A stretch of 64,000 bases of DNA from DASPKX01 sp035627835. Lineage in GTDB: Bacteria; Verrucomicrobiota; Verrucomicrobiia; Limisphaerales; SXQI01. Position 1 is the first letter of the stretch, and every line of letters starts with the position of its first letter. Where the stretch lies: assembly GCA_035627835.1 (NCBI GenBank), contig DASPKX010000005.1, positions 45,202 to 109,201 on the forward strand, given 5' to 3'. The notes beneath the pieces are model-generated. The model was not told the origin of the DNA. It did not search any database and saw only the letters and a program-made list of their open reading frames with translations. The position numbers and the translations under genes were made by a program. Below, piece after piece: positions 42,761-52,199 of this stretch.

Positions 42761-43759
42761 ATGCCACTCCGCCACCGCGACCTGGATGCCCGTTTGCTTC
42801 ATCTTCTGCACCAAAGCAGAAGCGCTGGAATTGCCTTGTCCAAGCTCGCCACCGCTCTCGGTTCCACTCCCGAAGCTGTCACCCAACGACTGAACGAACT
42901 CGCAAAGCTCGGCTACCTCGTCGAATCGGATCCTCATCAAGGCTGCCGCCTCGTCCGCACGCCGAATGCCCTCCATGCCGACGATCTCTATGCCCGCATC
43001 GGAAAAGTCCAAACGATCGGCCGCGATATTCGCGTCTTTTCAGAGACGACTTCCACCAACGATGTCGCCGAGCGACTCGCCACTGATGGCGTTGAGGAAG
43101 GCGTTGTTGTCTTTGCGGAATCACAAACTCGCGGCCGCGGGCGCCTTGGCCGCACTTGGGTTTCCACCCCACGGACCGGCCTCTGGTTTTCGATCCTCCT
43201 GCGCCCTCGCCTCACGCCGCAAGCGGTCACACGTCTTACGATTGGCGCAGCCACGTCGCTTGCGCGGGCTATTGAAAAGCAACTCGGCATCGCCCCCGAA
43301 ATCAAGTGGCCCAATGACCTCCTGCTTAATGGCAAGAAGATCGTGGGCATCCTCACCGAGATGAACGCCGAACTCGATTCCGTGCGCCACGTCATCCTTG
43401 GCGTCGGCATCAACGTGAATCAGACTGGGAACGATTTCCCCGACGATCTCAAGCCCATCGCCACCTCGCTCCGCCTGCACACGGGTGGGGAAATTGACAG
43501 GCCCGCCCTTGCGGCAGCAGCCCTTCGGGAACTCGACACCGATTACGGCAAAATCCTCAATGGCGAATTCGCCAGTGTCTCGGAGGAATGGGCGGAGCGC
43601 TGCGCCACCGTCGGCCAATCCGTCAGCATTCGCATGGGTGATCGACTCATCACGGGCCGCTGTGAATCACTTGATCCCGACGGCGCCCTGTTAGTCCGCA
43701 CAGAGCACGGCCATTTGGAGCGCGTGACTGGCGGCGATGTCACCGTGCTCAAGGAGTAA
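42761..43759 (+). CDS. birA: Biotin--[acetyl-CoA-carboxylase] ligase with N-terminal HTH
   Basis: A 332-residue BirA. Residues about 5-65 form a winged-helix domain (ALGSTPEAVTQRLNELAKLGY), so it may also repress biotin genes. The ligase domain has FSETTSTNDVAERL, the biotin/AMP loop ESQTRGRGRLGRTW, and the lysine segment IKWPNDLLLNGKKIVGILTEM. The C-terminal domain is a small SH3-like barrel (VSIRMGDRLITGRCESLD). It joins biotin to the carrier domain of acetyl-CoA carboxylase through biotinyl-AMP. It lies between nadC (0-bp gap) and coaX (2-bp gap) in a cofactor operon. Confidence 0.96.
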   Translation: MPLRHRDLDARLLHLLHQSRSAGIALSKLATALGSTPEAVTQRLNELAKLGYLVESDPHQGCRLVRTPNALHADDLYARIGKVQTIGRDIRVFSETTSTNDVAERLATDGVEEGVVVFAESQTRGRGRLGRTWVSTPRTGLWFSILLRPRLTPQAVTRLTIGAATSLARAIEKQLGIAPEIKWPNDLLLNGKKIVGILTEMNAELDSVRHVILGVGINVNQTGNDFPDDLKPIATSLRLHTGGEIDRPALAAAALRELDTDYGKILNGEFASVSEEWAERCATVGQSVSIRMGDRLITGRCESLDPDGALLVRTEHGHLERVTGGDVTVLKE

Positions 43760-43761
43760 GC

Positions 43762-44535
43762 ATGCTCCTGCTCGTTGACATCGGGAACACCCACACCCAC
43801 GTCGGCCTCCAGCACGACGGGCAAATTCTCCGCCACCATGATCTCCCCACTTCGGGCTGGGACTCAGGCGCAATGGAAATTGAGCTTGAGCGATTCGTCG
43901 GCAACGACGCCGATCAGATCCGCGGCGCCGCCTTCTGCAGCGTTGTCCCGCGCACCACTCCAGCCGCCATCGCTTATTTGAAGCGCTTCCGAAAAGCCGT
44001 CCAACTCACCCACCAAACCGTTGTCGGCGTCGGCATCGATTACCCACAACCTGCCACCATCGGCGCCGACCGCCTCGCCAACGCGGTGGCCGCCAAGGCC
44101 CGCTTCGGCGCTCCCGCCGTGGTTGTTGATTTCGGCACCGCCGTCACCTTCGATGTGGTAAACAGCAGCGGCAACTACGTCGGCGGCATCATCGCTCCTG
44201 GGCTCTCCGCCATGACCGACTACCTGCATGAGAAAACCGCCCTCCTCCCGCGCATCCAGATCCGCGACATCGATAAGGCGATTGGCAAAAGCACCGAGGA
44301 AGCCATGCTCATCGGCGCCGTCCACGGCTACCGCGGCCTCGTCAAAGAACTGATTCTTGAACTCAAATCCGAGTTGAACACGACAAACCTTCCGGTCATT
44401 GCCACCGGTGGTTACGCCGCCCTACTGGCCAGCCGCATGCCAGAGATCACAGCCGTGGACCCCTTCCTCACCCTGGAAGGCCTCCGCCTCGTCTGGGAAT
44501 CCCGCTTCAACTCGCCCAGTCTTGCACCTCGTTAA
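43762..44535 (+). CDS. coaX: Type III pantothenate kinase
   Basis: A 257-residue CoaX, the first enzyme of coenzyme A synthesis from pantothenate. It is an ASKHA-fold kinase: MLLLVDIGNTHTHVGLQ is the phosphate-1 motif, VVDFGTAVTFDVV the phosphate-2 motif, YVGGIIAPGL the pantothenate region, and VIATGGYAALLA the adenosine motif. Length is normal. It is the third gene of the cofactor cluster, and all three genes run with almost no spacing. A damaged copy of its last 103 bp lies at 50467-50568. Confidence 0.96.
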   Translation: MLLLVDIGNTHTHVGLQHDGQILRHHDLPTSGWDSGAMEIELERFVGNDADQIRGAAFCSVVPRTTPAAIAYLKRFRKAVQLTHQTVVGVGIDYPQPATIGADRLANAVAAKARFGAPAVVVDFGTAVTFDVVNSSGNYVGGIIAPGLSAMTDYLHEKTALLPRIQIRDIDKAIGKSTEEAMLIGAVHGYRGLVKELILELKSELNTTNLPVIATGGYAALLASRMPEITAVDPFLTLEGLRLVWESRFNSPSLAPR

Positions 44536-44949
44536 GCAAGCCGCCTTCGGAGATCGAATGCCCTCGTTCTCAGCACCGAAAGTGCGACACATTTGTAGTT
44601 ACCCGAGTACTGTACTCCCTGAGCGCCGTAGGTGCGGCATCAACCGCCATGCACATAAATCTGGATTCTAAATCCAGCGCGCCCACGCTGCACCGCATGC
44701 CTTTCGTCGCTCCCTGTTCCCTTCGAATCTGAACCGCGCGCGAGCGCAGCCCGTGGGTTCTGTACATTAAAGCCAAACAATCTACGTAGGACGCCACAAG
44801 CGCCGAAACCCGCGCCTTCGGATTTGTTCAACCGGCGCGCCGCTTCCAGAGCGCCGCAGCTACACCAGTAACTCCTATAACCATTGAAGTGATGTTAATA
44901 CATTGCTTTCCCGCCGCACCCTAGCGTAGTCTGGTCCAAAGGCACCTGA
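44536..44949. repeat. Repeat-bearing intergenic region (copy A of the GCGCCGTAGGTGCG repeat)
   Basis: No gene. Bases 44566-44657 hold a two-part repeat: a GCACCG...GTGCGACA box, a 30-40 bp spacer with TTTGTAGTTACCCG, then GAGCGCCGTAGGTGCGGCATC. Two more copies lie at 49065-49151 and 50593-50690. The short repeat AGCGCAGCCCGTGGG is at 44743-44757. GGCGCGCCGC at 44853-44863 is another GC palindrome. The promoter of the 44950 gene should be here but is not obvious. Confidence 0.65.
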
Positions 44950-47900
44950 ATGCATTACCGACTATTGCTTGTCATTAGCTTACTGCTGCTCGCGCCCCTG
45001 TCTCTGCGCGCGGACTCTGATCTGGCTTTGCTTATCACCCCCGTCGTTGTGGAGGAAGGGAACAGCGGCAGCCAAGTGGTTGCCTTCAATGTTCAGACCA
45101 CTCATCGGCCAACATCCTCCTGGTCCTACCATTACGCGACTATTTCTGGGGCGGCTGTCGCAGGCATCGACTTTCGCTCAGTCAGTGGCGTTCACACGTT
45201 TTCCAGCACAAACACAAACACCGTCATTCATGTTGAGATTTTGGGTGACGCGATATCCGAACCGGATGAAAACTTTCACCTCGCCTTCTACGCGGACACA
45301 AATCGCACCATCATGCGTGCGAGCTACGGGACGGCAATTATCAAAAACGACGATCATCCCGAAGGCCAACTCAACCACTTTCAGGTCGTGCTCAGCACAA
45401 ACCCAGTGGCCGGGAAGCCAATCGAGGCGACAATAATCGCGGTGAACGCCGCTGGGGCGCGAGTTTCGAACTACACCGGCTGGGTAAACCTGAGTATCGC
45501 AGCAAGCCCAACGCCCACTTCACCCGTCCTGATATCTGAAGTTGATGTTACCCAGACCGATTCAGTCGAGTTCGTGAATGTTTCCGACCAGGCGATTGAT
45601 GTTTCGGGCTGGCGGATCGACATCTACGACGAGGAGTCGTACCCCTTCCCCTGGACCCACATCGTGCGCCCTGCTTCCGTCCTTGAGGCCGGGCAAGTGT
45701 TTCGACTCGATGAGGCTTTCACCCAACCTTCGATCTTCCCCGTCCTCCGCTCAGATGAGCCGCTGTTTTGGTTTGATTTGCCCGGTGCCAAAGCGGCTGT
45801 CGTCCTCAGAAGTGCGGAAGGCAAGCTCATGGATGCTTTTTTCGCCGGTTCCGCCCGCCCTGAACATGCCTATTCACCAGCTGGCGACCTCGCTTTTTCC
45901 TGGTCCGGGCCCTCCGCGTTTAAGCAGCTCTTCATGGCTCAGACATTCCAGCGCCAGGGCGCCGCTGACACGGACACGACAAACGATTGGATATTGGCCA
46001 CGCGCACGCTTAACGCGCCGCATCCCACGCTTGCAGTCCCTTTCACGACGTCGATCACGATGCCAATCTCTCCTGCCACGGTTTTTCTCCAGCAAGGACA
46101 ATGGTCCGGCTCACTTCTCCTGCCCGAGGCGAGGCTCAAAGACGCCTTTCTCCTCGTTAAGGATGGAGACAATATGCAGGGCACATCCGCCCAACTCCAT
46201 CTTCAGATCGAGGACGACCTATCCATCGCGGTGCAAGCTCCGGCGACAATCCCTACGGGTGGGGAACTGCGGGTTGCGCTCGTTGTTAGCAATTCCGGTC
46301 CGACCGCACTCACCGGCGCGATCATCACGAATTTTTTCTCCCCTTCATTGAAGCTGATTTCTATAACGGGCGGCGCTCCCATTGTGACGAATTCCATGAA
46401 TGTCGCGCTCCTGCTCCCCACTCTCTCCGGTGGTGAGACCCAACAGGTTGAATTCACATTCTTAAGCAGCGTCCCTGGAACGGTGCTTAACACCGCCACA
46501 ATCACCCATCCCACTCGCGATCCGTGGCCGTATAACAATTCGGCAACCTCTATCGTGGAGATCGTCCCCGACTGCACCACCCTTCCACCAGGGTTGATCG
46601 CATGGTGGCGCGGTGAGGGGAATCTGCGGGACCAGGTCTCAACTCGGGAGCTTCAATCGGCTGGTTCCGCTCAATTTGTTCGAGGCAAAGTTGGCGACGC
46701 TTTTGCGCTTGCGGGCGGAGCAGCAGTAATCCCTAGCTCATCTGAGTTGTTCTTCGGTCCGGAAGAAGGATTTTCCATTGTGGCCTGGGTTAAGCCGGCG
46801 GCCACAAGCTCCACAACCATCTTCGAGCGCGCCGCGCGGGACTCTACCACTACCCGCTTTGAAGGGTGGCGCTTCTATGTCACTGGCAGCACGATTGGGT
46901 TTCAGCTCAGTACTTCTATGAGCGACACTGCCCCGGTCGATGCTGTGGCAACGCTCCCGTCATTGCTCGATGGCAACTTTCATCACTTCGCCTTGGTGGC
47001 TGATCGTGGATTTTCTGCGCTCGGGCAGATTTATGTGGACGGCGTCATGGTCAAGGAGTTCAGCCTTCGCCAGCACTTGGACATGATGGATCCTCCAGCT
47101 CCCGCGAAAATCGGAGGCGCAGGCCTGCTGGATGAAATCGCTATCTTCCGCGGCGCGTTGAGCGAGAGCACACTCAAGGGAATTAGCCAGGCTGGCGCTG
47201 CGGGCTATTGCGCGAACGACCTGACAATTGCTCTGCAAGCTCGGGCCGCGAGTAGCATCGCCGCCATTCCCGCCCCGCACGTTGTGCGAATTGTAAACTA
47301 CAGCGCCGCACCCGCGACCAATGTGGCGGTCGTGGTCCACGGGGCTGCAGTTGCTTTTTCAGACGCGTTCGCCCCCTCGGGCACACTCGCTCTGGCTGAC
47401 GGTCGGCTCACACTCACAAACGCATTTGTAGATCCATTCTCCTCAATCGAGCTGAGTTTCACCGCTACGTTTCCGCACGCCGGAAGCAATCGCATTGATG
47501 CCGAACTCGTTAGCGGAACCCCGAACACCTCGACCCTCAACGATCGCAGAAGCATATTCGGGCATGCGCTTCCGGCTTGTGATCCTTCCGCCGGCAGCAT
47601 GATTGCTTGGTGGCGGGGGGAGGCGAACGGCGCGGAGGAAACAGGCCTCGCTCACGCTACCAACATCACGGCCACATACTCGGCCGGTTATTCTGGCCAG
47701 GCCTTCACGTTCAATGGTGAGGAACAATTCGTGGAAGTCCCAAGCCGGCCGGAGCTGAACTTTCCAGGAGCCTCCTTCAGCATTGAGGCATGGATTCAGC
47801 CCTCAATCGCCGGCGGCGCCTCCGAGTACCGCTCCATCGTTGACAAGCGCGTCGTCAACGGAGATCGAGCCACCGGCTACGTTCTCGCCCACATAGGCGA

Positions 47901-48645
47901 TGTCATTGCTTTTCAGCTTACCGATTCCGATCAAAGCGCTCCTGCAACAACCTTTCATACCCCTCGCACGGCCATTTTCTCGTCTGGTTTTCACCATGTA
48001 GTTGTCTCGGTGAATCGCAACGCCTTTGATGGTGGGGCGATCTATGTGGACGGCGAGCGTGTCCAGACCTTCAACCCCCTCGTCGAACCGCTCAGCATCG
48101 CGAATCCAGCTCCCCTGCGGATCGGTCGCCTTGTCCCAAACACAGTTGTCGGCCAGTTCAGGGGGCAAATCGACGAAGTTGCACTGCATCACAAAGCTCT
48201 CACCGCTGAAGACGTAGCGCGCATTTATGCGCGGAAGCAGCTGCCACGCTGCATCACGCCAAATCTCGCAACTGCGGATTCAGATCGCGATAATCTCCCT
48301 GATCTGTGGGAACTCGCCTATGGCCTCGACCCCGCGCAAACCACGCCCGCCGCTCACGATGCGGATGGCGACGGCGTCACCACGCATCATGAATACCTGA
48401 GTGGCACAGACCCCAATTCACGTCTCAGCTTCCTGGCAATCGAGCAGACTCGCCTCCTTGAGGATAAACTCGAAATCGAAGCCCGTGTCGTTGTGGGCCG
48501 CTCTTACACGCTTGAAAGCGCCTCAACGCTCAGCCCTGCGAGTTGGCAGCAACTCGCCTTGCCCAAAGAATCAACAAGCAACGTTATTAGATTCCAAGTC
48601 CCCACAGATACCTCGCGTGCTTTTTATCGGCTCCGCAGCAATTGA
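44950..48645 (+). CDS. Large secreted Calx-beta / lamin-tail / LamG protein
   Basis: A 1231-residue exported protein with signal peptide MHYRLLLVISLLLLAPLSLRA. Domains in order: Calx-beta (about 25-140; VVVEEGNSGSQVVAF, ISEPDENFHL), lamin-tail domain (about 195-310; VLISEVDVTQTDSVEFVNVS), a DUF11-like repeat (about 425-540; VSNSGPTALTGAIITNFF), a concanavalin-like LamG domain (about 548-750; CTTLPPGLIAWWRGEGNL), a second DUF11-like stretch (about 760-865), a second LamG domain (about 875-1095; MIAWWRGEANGAEE), a calcium-type repeat (ADSDRDNLPDLWELAYGLDP, DADGDGVTTHHEYLSGTDP), and the C-terminal LESASTLSPASW...FYRLR module. No catalytic domain, so likely a cell-surface or extracellular binding protein. 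Confidence 0.88.
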   Translation: MHYRLLLVISLLLLAPLSLRADSDLALLITPVVVEEGNSGSQVVAFNVQTTHRPTSSWSYHYATISGAAVAGIDFRSVSGVHTFSSTNTNTVIHVEILGDAISEPDENFHLAFYADTNRTIMRASYGTAIIKNDDHPEGQLNHFQVVLSTNPVAGKPIEATIIAVNAAGARVSNYTGWVNLSIAASPTPTSPVLISEVDVTQTDSVEFVNVSDQAIDVSGWRIDIYDEESYPFPWTHIVRPASVLEAGQVFRLDEAFTQPSIFPVLRSDEPLFWFDLPGAKAAVVLRSAEGKLMDAFFAGSARPEHAYSPAGDLAFSWSGPSAFKQLFMAQTFQRQGAADTDTTNDWILATRTLNAPHPTLAVPFTTSITMPISPATVFLQQGQWSGSLLLPEARLKDAFLLVKDGDNMQGTSAQLHLQIEDDLSIAVQAPATIPTGGELRVALVVSNSGPTALTGAIITNFFSPSLKLISITGGAPIVTNSMNVALLLPTLSGGETQQVEFTFLSSVPGTVLNTATITHPTRDPWPYNNSATSIVEIVPDCTTLPPGLIAWWRGEGNLRDQVSTRELQSAGSAQFVRGKVGDAFALAGGAAVIPSSSELFFGPEEGFSIVAWVKPAATSSTTIFERAARDSTTTRFEGWRFYVTGSTIGFQLSTSMSDTAPVDAVATLPSLLDGNFHHFALVADRGFSALGQIYVDGVMVKEFSLRQHLDMMDPPAPAKIGGAGLLDEIAIFRGALSESTLKGISQAGAAGYCANDLTIALQARAASSIAAIPAPHVVRIVNYSAAPATNVAVVVHGAAVAFSDAFAPSGTLALADGRLTLTNAFVDPFSSIELSFTATFPHAGSNRIDAELVSGTPNTSTLNDRRSIFGHALPACDPSAGSMIAWWRGEANGAEETGLAHATNITATYSAGYSGQAFTFNGEEQFVEVPSRPELNFPGASFSIEAWIQPSIAGGASEYRSIVDKRVVNGDRATGYVLAHIGDVIAFQLTDSDQSAPATTFHTPRTAIFSSGFHHVVVSVNRNAFDGGAIYVDGERVQTFNPLVEPLSIANPAPLRIGRLVPNTVVGQFRGQIDEVALHHKALTAEDVARIYARKQLPRCITPNLATADSDRDNLPDLWELAYGLDPAQTTPAAHDADGDGVTTHHEYLSGTDPNSRLSFLAIEQTRLLEDKLEIEARVVVGRSYTLESASTLSPASWQQLALPKESTSNVIRFQVPTDTSRAFYRLRSN

Positions 48646-49395
48646 ACCCGGCACATAACAAACCTGTGCCAACTGCTCTGCCCATTAGGTAGCGAAGGTA
48701 ACAGGGGCCTTATTGTTGTTGAAACCGTGTCTATCCACCGCGTTGCTGGCCTTGGAAAAAGCAGAAAGCCTGCCCTGCCGACCAGCCTGGGGCGACAACG
48801 GGAACGCACCCCGCACATATGCCTCCGAAACAGCGTCCCTCGTGCGTGTTCAAATCTCGAGCGCGCGGCAGCGCATGCCGTTGTCCGTGCGAGCACTCTA
48901 GTATTGGCCCTGGAGGGGCTGCACAACTTCAGCCCACGGCAAGCCCAGCGCAGCCCGTGGGTTCACCTCAAAATCAAAAGCCTCCGGTTGGATGTGCACA
49001 AGGATCCTTTCGAAAGTCCCGACCGTTGCCTGTCTATTCATTCACTCTCAAGCGGCCCCTTCAAGAGCACCGTAGGTGGGACATATTTAGTTACCCGACG
49101 CCTGTCCTGACTGAGCGCCGTAGGCGCGGCATCCAACGCCGTCCACATACGCTTGCTCACGGAGATTCGCGCCTTCCTTCAGCCTCGGATAACCAGCGGG
49201 AACCAAGGCAACCGTCCGATAGATCCAGCCCTGAAAAGGCGTCAGTCGGTTTCTGTTTTTTTTCAGCGGTCAGGGTACGGAATCGGCCAGAGGCTACCTG
49301 CAAGGCCCGCACGTTTGAATTGCCTTTGAGCTGCACCACCCCGACTCTTGGCCCGATGCGCGGCGTGTTGTGCACTAAAGTAACGGAAGCAAGCA
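48646..49395. repeat. Repeat-rich intergenic region (copy B, 49065-49151)
   Basis: About 750 bp without a supportable gene. It contains AGCGCAGCCCGTGGG at 48947-48961; copy B of the two-part repeat at 49065-49151, with GAGCACCGTAGGTGGGACAT and GAGCGCCGTAGGCGCGGCAT; and a 29-base unit CCCGCACGTTTG...CTGC at 49306-49334 that recurs at 52200-52228. A run of 9 T lies near 49254-49264, without a clear stem before it. Nothing protein-coding is convincing here. Confidence 0.6.
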
Positions 49396-50422
49396 ATGGC
49401 CGATAACCACCCCAAAAGTGCGATCATTGGTCCGATCTACAGCCGCGGCAAAGCGGGGTTCCTGAACTGGTCCGGTGAGTGGGTAATCGAACCTCAATAT
49501 GAGTGCCTCGGAGCATTAAGTGAAGGCCTTATAAGTTTCGTGGCGGACGGAAAGCTGGGCTTTCTTGATGAAGCCGGCAAGGTAGTCATTCCTCCGCATT
49601 TTGACAGCGACCTCAGCTCATTCGACGTGCAATTCAATGATGGCCTCGCGTGCGTGACAGAACACAATGCTACCGGGTACATCGACAAAACAGGCAACTG
49701 GGTTATTCCGCCGAGGGTGGGCGCAATGGGTTACCACACGAGGGAAAGGCTATCTACAGTTTGACGGAATACTATGTGATTGACACCAAAGGGAAATCCT
49801 ATCTTCCCTCCCCGCATATGACATGCACTGGCAATGCGGATTGCGCCCAGGTAATTGGGATTGGATCGTTTGCCTCTTCAGTGTGGAAGGGGACTTTAAA
49901 CTAGGTGTACTGGATTGGCGGGGGCAAACAATCCTACCTCCGGTTTATGAGGCGCTTCGCGAACTCCACCGAGGAGTGGCTCCTTTCTCAAGAGCCGATC
50001 GTTACACCGGCCTGTTTGGACTGCTAAATCAATCAGGAGACGTCATTAAATTTCCCATGTTTAACTACATTGGCAATTTTGCAGAAGGCCTCGCGCCAGC
50101 CTCTTTACGAGACAAGCAATGGGGCTACATCAATACGTCCGGCGACTTTGTGATCGAACCCAGATTCCAGCAAGCATGCTCGTTTCGTGAAGGCTTAGCA
50201 TGCGTCACGTTGAAGGTCCCAAAAGGCCAACGAGGCAACAAAGGCTTCATCAACAGCGCAGGGGAAGTCGTTATCGAGCCTGCGTTTATGTCGCAGACTG
50301 GCTTTCACGGCGGATGGGCAGATGTGGATATGGAGGGAAAACATGGAGTGATCGACAGAACCGGAAAGCTCATCTGGGAAGAACCCTTGGAGTTCGACCC
50401 CAAGTCGCGTCGGTGGGTGTAG
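49396..50422 (+). pseudogene. WG-repeat protein gene broken by two frameshifts
   Basis: Three successive frames together give a WG-repeat protein of about 340 residues. Frame 1 (49396 to about 49730) reads KAGFLNWSGEWVIEPQYE, KLGFLDEAGKVVIPPHFD and ATGYIDKTGNWVIPP. Frame 2 (about 49735-49880) reads NGLPHEGKAIYSLTEYYVID. Frame 3 (about 49890-50422) reads LGVLDWRGQTILPPVYEAL, QWGYINTSGDFVIEPRF, NKGFINSAGEVVIEPAF and HGVIDRTGKLIWEEP. Each junction needs a one-base indel. WG repeats form beta-rich arrays in cytoplasmic or secreted proteins of unknown role. It is either a recent pseudogene or carries sequencing errors. The neighbouring coaX fragment and frameshifted gene favour true decay. Confidence 0.75.
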
Positions 50423-50466
50423 CGTAACGACGACGGCAGTGCCTACGCATCCGATCGCTTTCCACA

Positions 50467-50568
50467 CCGCATGCCAGAGATCACGGCCGTGGACCCCTTC
50501 TTCACCTCGAAGGCCTCCGCCTAGTCTGGGAGTCCCGTTTCAACTCCCCGAGTCCTGCACCCTGTTAA
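50467..50568 (+). pseudogene. Duplicated 3' end of coaX, degenerate
   Basis: These 102 bases match 44433-44535, the last 34 codons and stop of coaX, at about 88-90% by eye, including the start MPEITAVDPF. One base is missing in the ACCTCGAAGG region, so the frame is lost and a stop (TAG at 50522) appears. The similarity continues past the stop into the repeat copy at 50593-50690, as it does at the parent locus. It is therefore a copied piece of about 225 bp carrying gene end plus repeat, with no function expected. Confidence 0.85.
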
Positions 50569-50592
50569 GCGATCGCCTGACGAAGCTCTTCC

Positions 50593-50690
50593 GTTCTCAG
50601 CACCGTAGGTGCGACATATTTGTAGTGTCGCAAATGCTCCATTATCGAGCGCCGTAGGTGCGACATCAACGGCCATCCACATACACCCAC
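50593..50690 (+). repeat. Copy C of the GCGCCGTAGGTGCG repeat
   Basis: Two boxes, CAGCACCGTAGGTGCGACAT and GAGCGCCGTAGGTGCGACAT, are separated by about 33 bp containing TTTGTAGT. It matches copy A (44566-44657) and copy B (49065-49151). Each box contains a short inverted pair (GCACC...GGTGC). It lies directly behind the coaX fragment, in the same arrangement as copy A behind real coaX. Confidence 0.7.
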
Positions 50691-50710
50691 CATTCGAAAG
50701 CCCGGAAGAT

Positions 50711-51174
50711 TCAATACCACACAAATACCGTGCCATTGGTCGAAATCCCAACTGCCCACTTCTGCGACGACGGTCCCCACGAATTCCGGAGTGTTGCCAC
50801 CTCGTAAGAAGACCGCCCTCCCGCAATCAGATCACTTCCTCCCAGCTCTCCCGGCCACCATTCCCCCACTCCATTCATGAACACAGACGGTAATCCCTGC
50901 TCTGACAATCGATTCTGCCTCACAAACAGACGAAAAGATTCAAGGGCTTCAGGCTCCAAATCAAAACGCAGCAATCCCTTGTCGAATCCAGGTCGTGAAT
51001 TTCGTAGATGTTGCGCGCGCTTTCTGGAACCCACCTGGGCACCCAACCCTTTTCCACTAATCCCGCCTCCTTCGCTGCGGAAAGAGTGGCAAACCGGCTT
51101 TCCTTCACCTCACCGCAACCATCGAAGACGGCTACAACCAAAAGCAAAACGGTTAATCGAAGGATGATGTGCAA
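50711..51174 (-). pseudogene. Exported lipoprotein-like gene with one frameshift
   Basis: Read on the minus strand, the first frame (51174 to about 50985) gives a hydrophobic N-terminus LRLTVLLLVVAVFDGCGEVK, possibly a poor lipobox with Cys20, then a short domain WVPRWVPESARNIYEIHDLDS. The second frame (about 50980 to 50711) continues GLLRFDLEPEALESFRLFV and ends NSWGPSSQKWAVGISTNGTVF. The joined product of about 154 residues looks like one small exported protein; a one-base indel near 50978-50990 breaks it. TTG 51174 is the only start for the signal. Pseudogene or sequence error; function unknown. Confidence 0.65.
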
Positions 51175-51213
51175 GGGGGAGGGGTAGTCTGGTGGTTACA
51201 TCAGAGGAAGAGG

Positions 51214-51633
51214 CTATTTCCCGCTTGTCGCCTCACCTGCTTCCACCTTCTCTTCTCGCCGAAACCTTTCCGGACGCGAATGCATATACCGCATTTTGCG
51301 ATTGTAGAACTCGACGTAATGCTCTTTCGCATAGCGGTGGGCCTCACCAAGCGAGGGGTAGAAAGAAGGTGTCCACACTTCGAATGGACCGTCCATAGTT
51401 CCAGTGAAATGATCTTTATCACTTTCGCCTCCAAGGTGGAACAAGCGCAATTGGCCGCGTCGAAAGTCTGACATAGCTCGCGTCGTCGCATTGGCACCAA
51501 CCTGCCCGTATAATTCATCTCGCCAACCGCCTGGCGCATTAATTTGCCACGAGAGCTTCGCAATAGCAGCGAACGCCGCAAGTGTGCTGACCGCGAGTAG
51601 CGCCGTAGCGACTTTAATGTTTACTGAGCCCAT
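51214..51633 (-). CDS. Hypothetical membrane-anchored protein
   Basis: A 139-residue protein with one N-terminal hydrophobic segment (about 7-25, VATALLAVSTLAAFAAIA), either a signal anchor or an uncleaved signal peptide. The rest is soluble and charged, with a periodic aromatic stretch (FEVWTPSFYPSLGEAHRYA, HYVEFYNRKMRYM). I recognise no family. It is in the same orientation as the frameshifted lipoprotein-like gene, 40 bp downstream, and the 51661 gene, 28 bp upstream, in a repeat-rich region. Confidence 0.6.
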   Translation of the reverse strand: MGSVNIKVATALLAVSTLAAFAAIAKLSWQINAPGGWRDELYGQVGANATTRAMSDFRRGQLRLFHLGGESDKDHFTGTMDGPFEVWTPSFYPSLGEAHRYAKEHYVEFYNRKMRYMHSRPERFRREEKVEAGEATSGK

Positions 51634-51660
51634 GGCAGGTGTGGAGGTGGCTCGCTGGCA

Positions 51661-52038
51661 TCAGCGTTTATCAAAGGAATAACAGGTGACCGTCAAAGTA
51701 GCGCCCAGTTTGGCAATTCGCTCCAGAGTGTCGGGACGAAGGGTAAACTGAGAAGCGAGAGCGGTGGAGTGCAGATCATAGCCAACATCGAAAGTTCGTT
51801 GCGCTGTGTTCCATACTCGTCGAGATGCTGGAGACAAAGATTCGACAACTTTGCAGAGGTTATGAATTGCGGTGTCAGGATTTCTGTACCATCGACTCGT
51901 TTCAACCGCCAGCAACTGCCGCTTGGCGTCTGGCCCGCAATAAAGCAGTGAAACCCGGCGCCCCATCTCGCCTGCAATCGAATTCAATTTGGTTGCAGAC
52001 CGAATCTCCAAATCTACGTTAAGGAACTGAGGATTCAA
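51661..52038 (-). CDS. Small protein resembling DUF4279 (immunity-like) proteins
   Basis: A 125-residue soluble protein from TTG 52038. Its order of elements (a strand with DLEIRS, a middle W, a helix with NLCKVVESLSPASRRVW, then DVGYDLHS, TLRPDTLERIAKLGATLTVTCY) fits the DUF4279 pattern, where a terminal helix 'lspe-l-lakLga-l-i--Y' is typical. Many DUF4279 proteins lie in polymorphic-toxin immunity clusters. No toxin is visible next to it. The match is by eye and moderate. Confidence 0.5.
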   Translation of the reverse strand: MNPQFLNVDLEIRSATKLNSIAGEMGRRVSLLYCGPDAKRQLLAVETSRWYRNPDTAIHNLCKVVESLSPASRRVWNTAQRTFDVGYDLHSTALASQFTLRPDTLERIAKLGATLTVTCYSFDKR

Positions 52039-52199
52039 ATCGGTTCAGATATAGCTCAGGAAAGCTTTTGCGCGCAATTACTCTGCTGCCTCTCGTCATA
52101 TTTGTCAGCTAAATGGCCAAATCTCTCTCACGGAGCGGGGGCCGTGCCGCACGTCGCAGGCTGGCTAAACGTCGGCGATTTGTTTCCTACTGCGCCATC

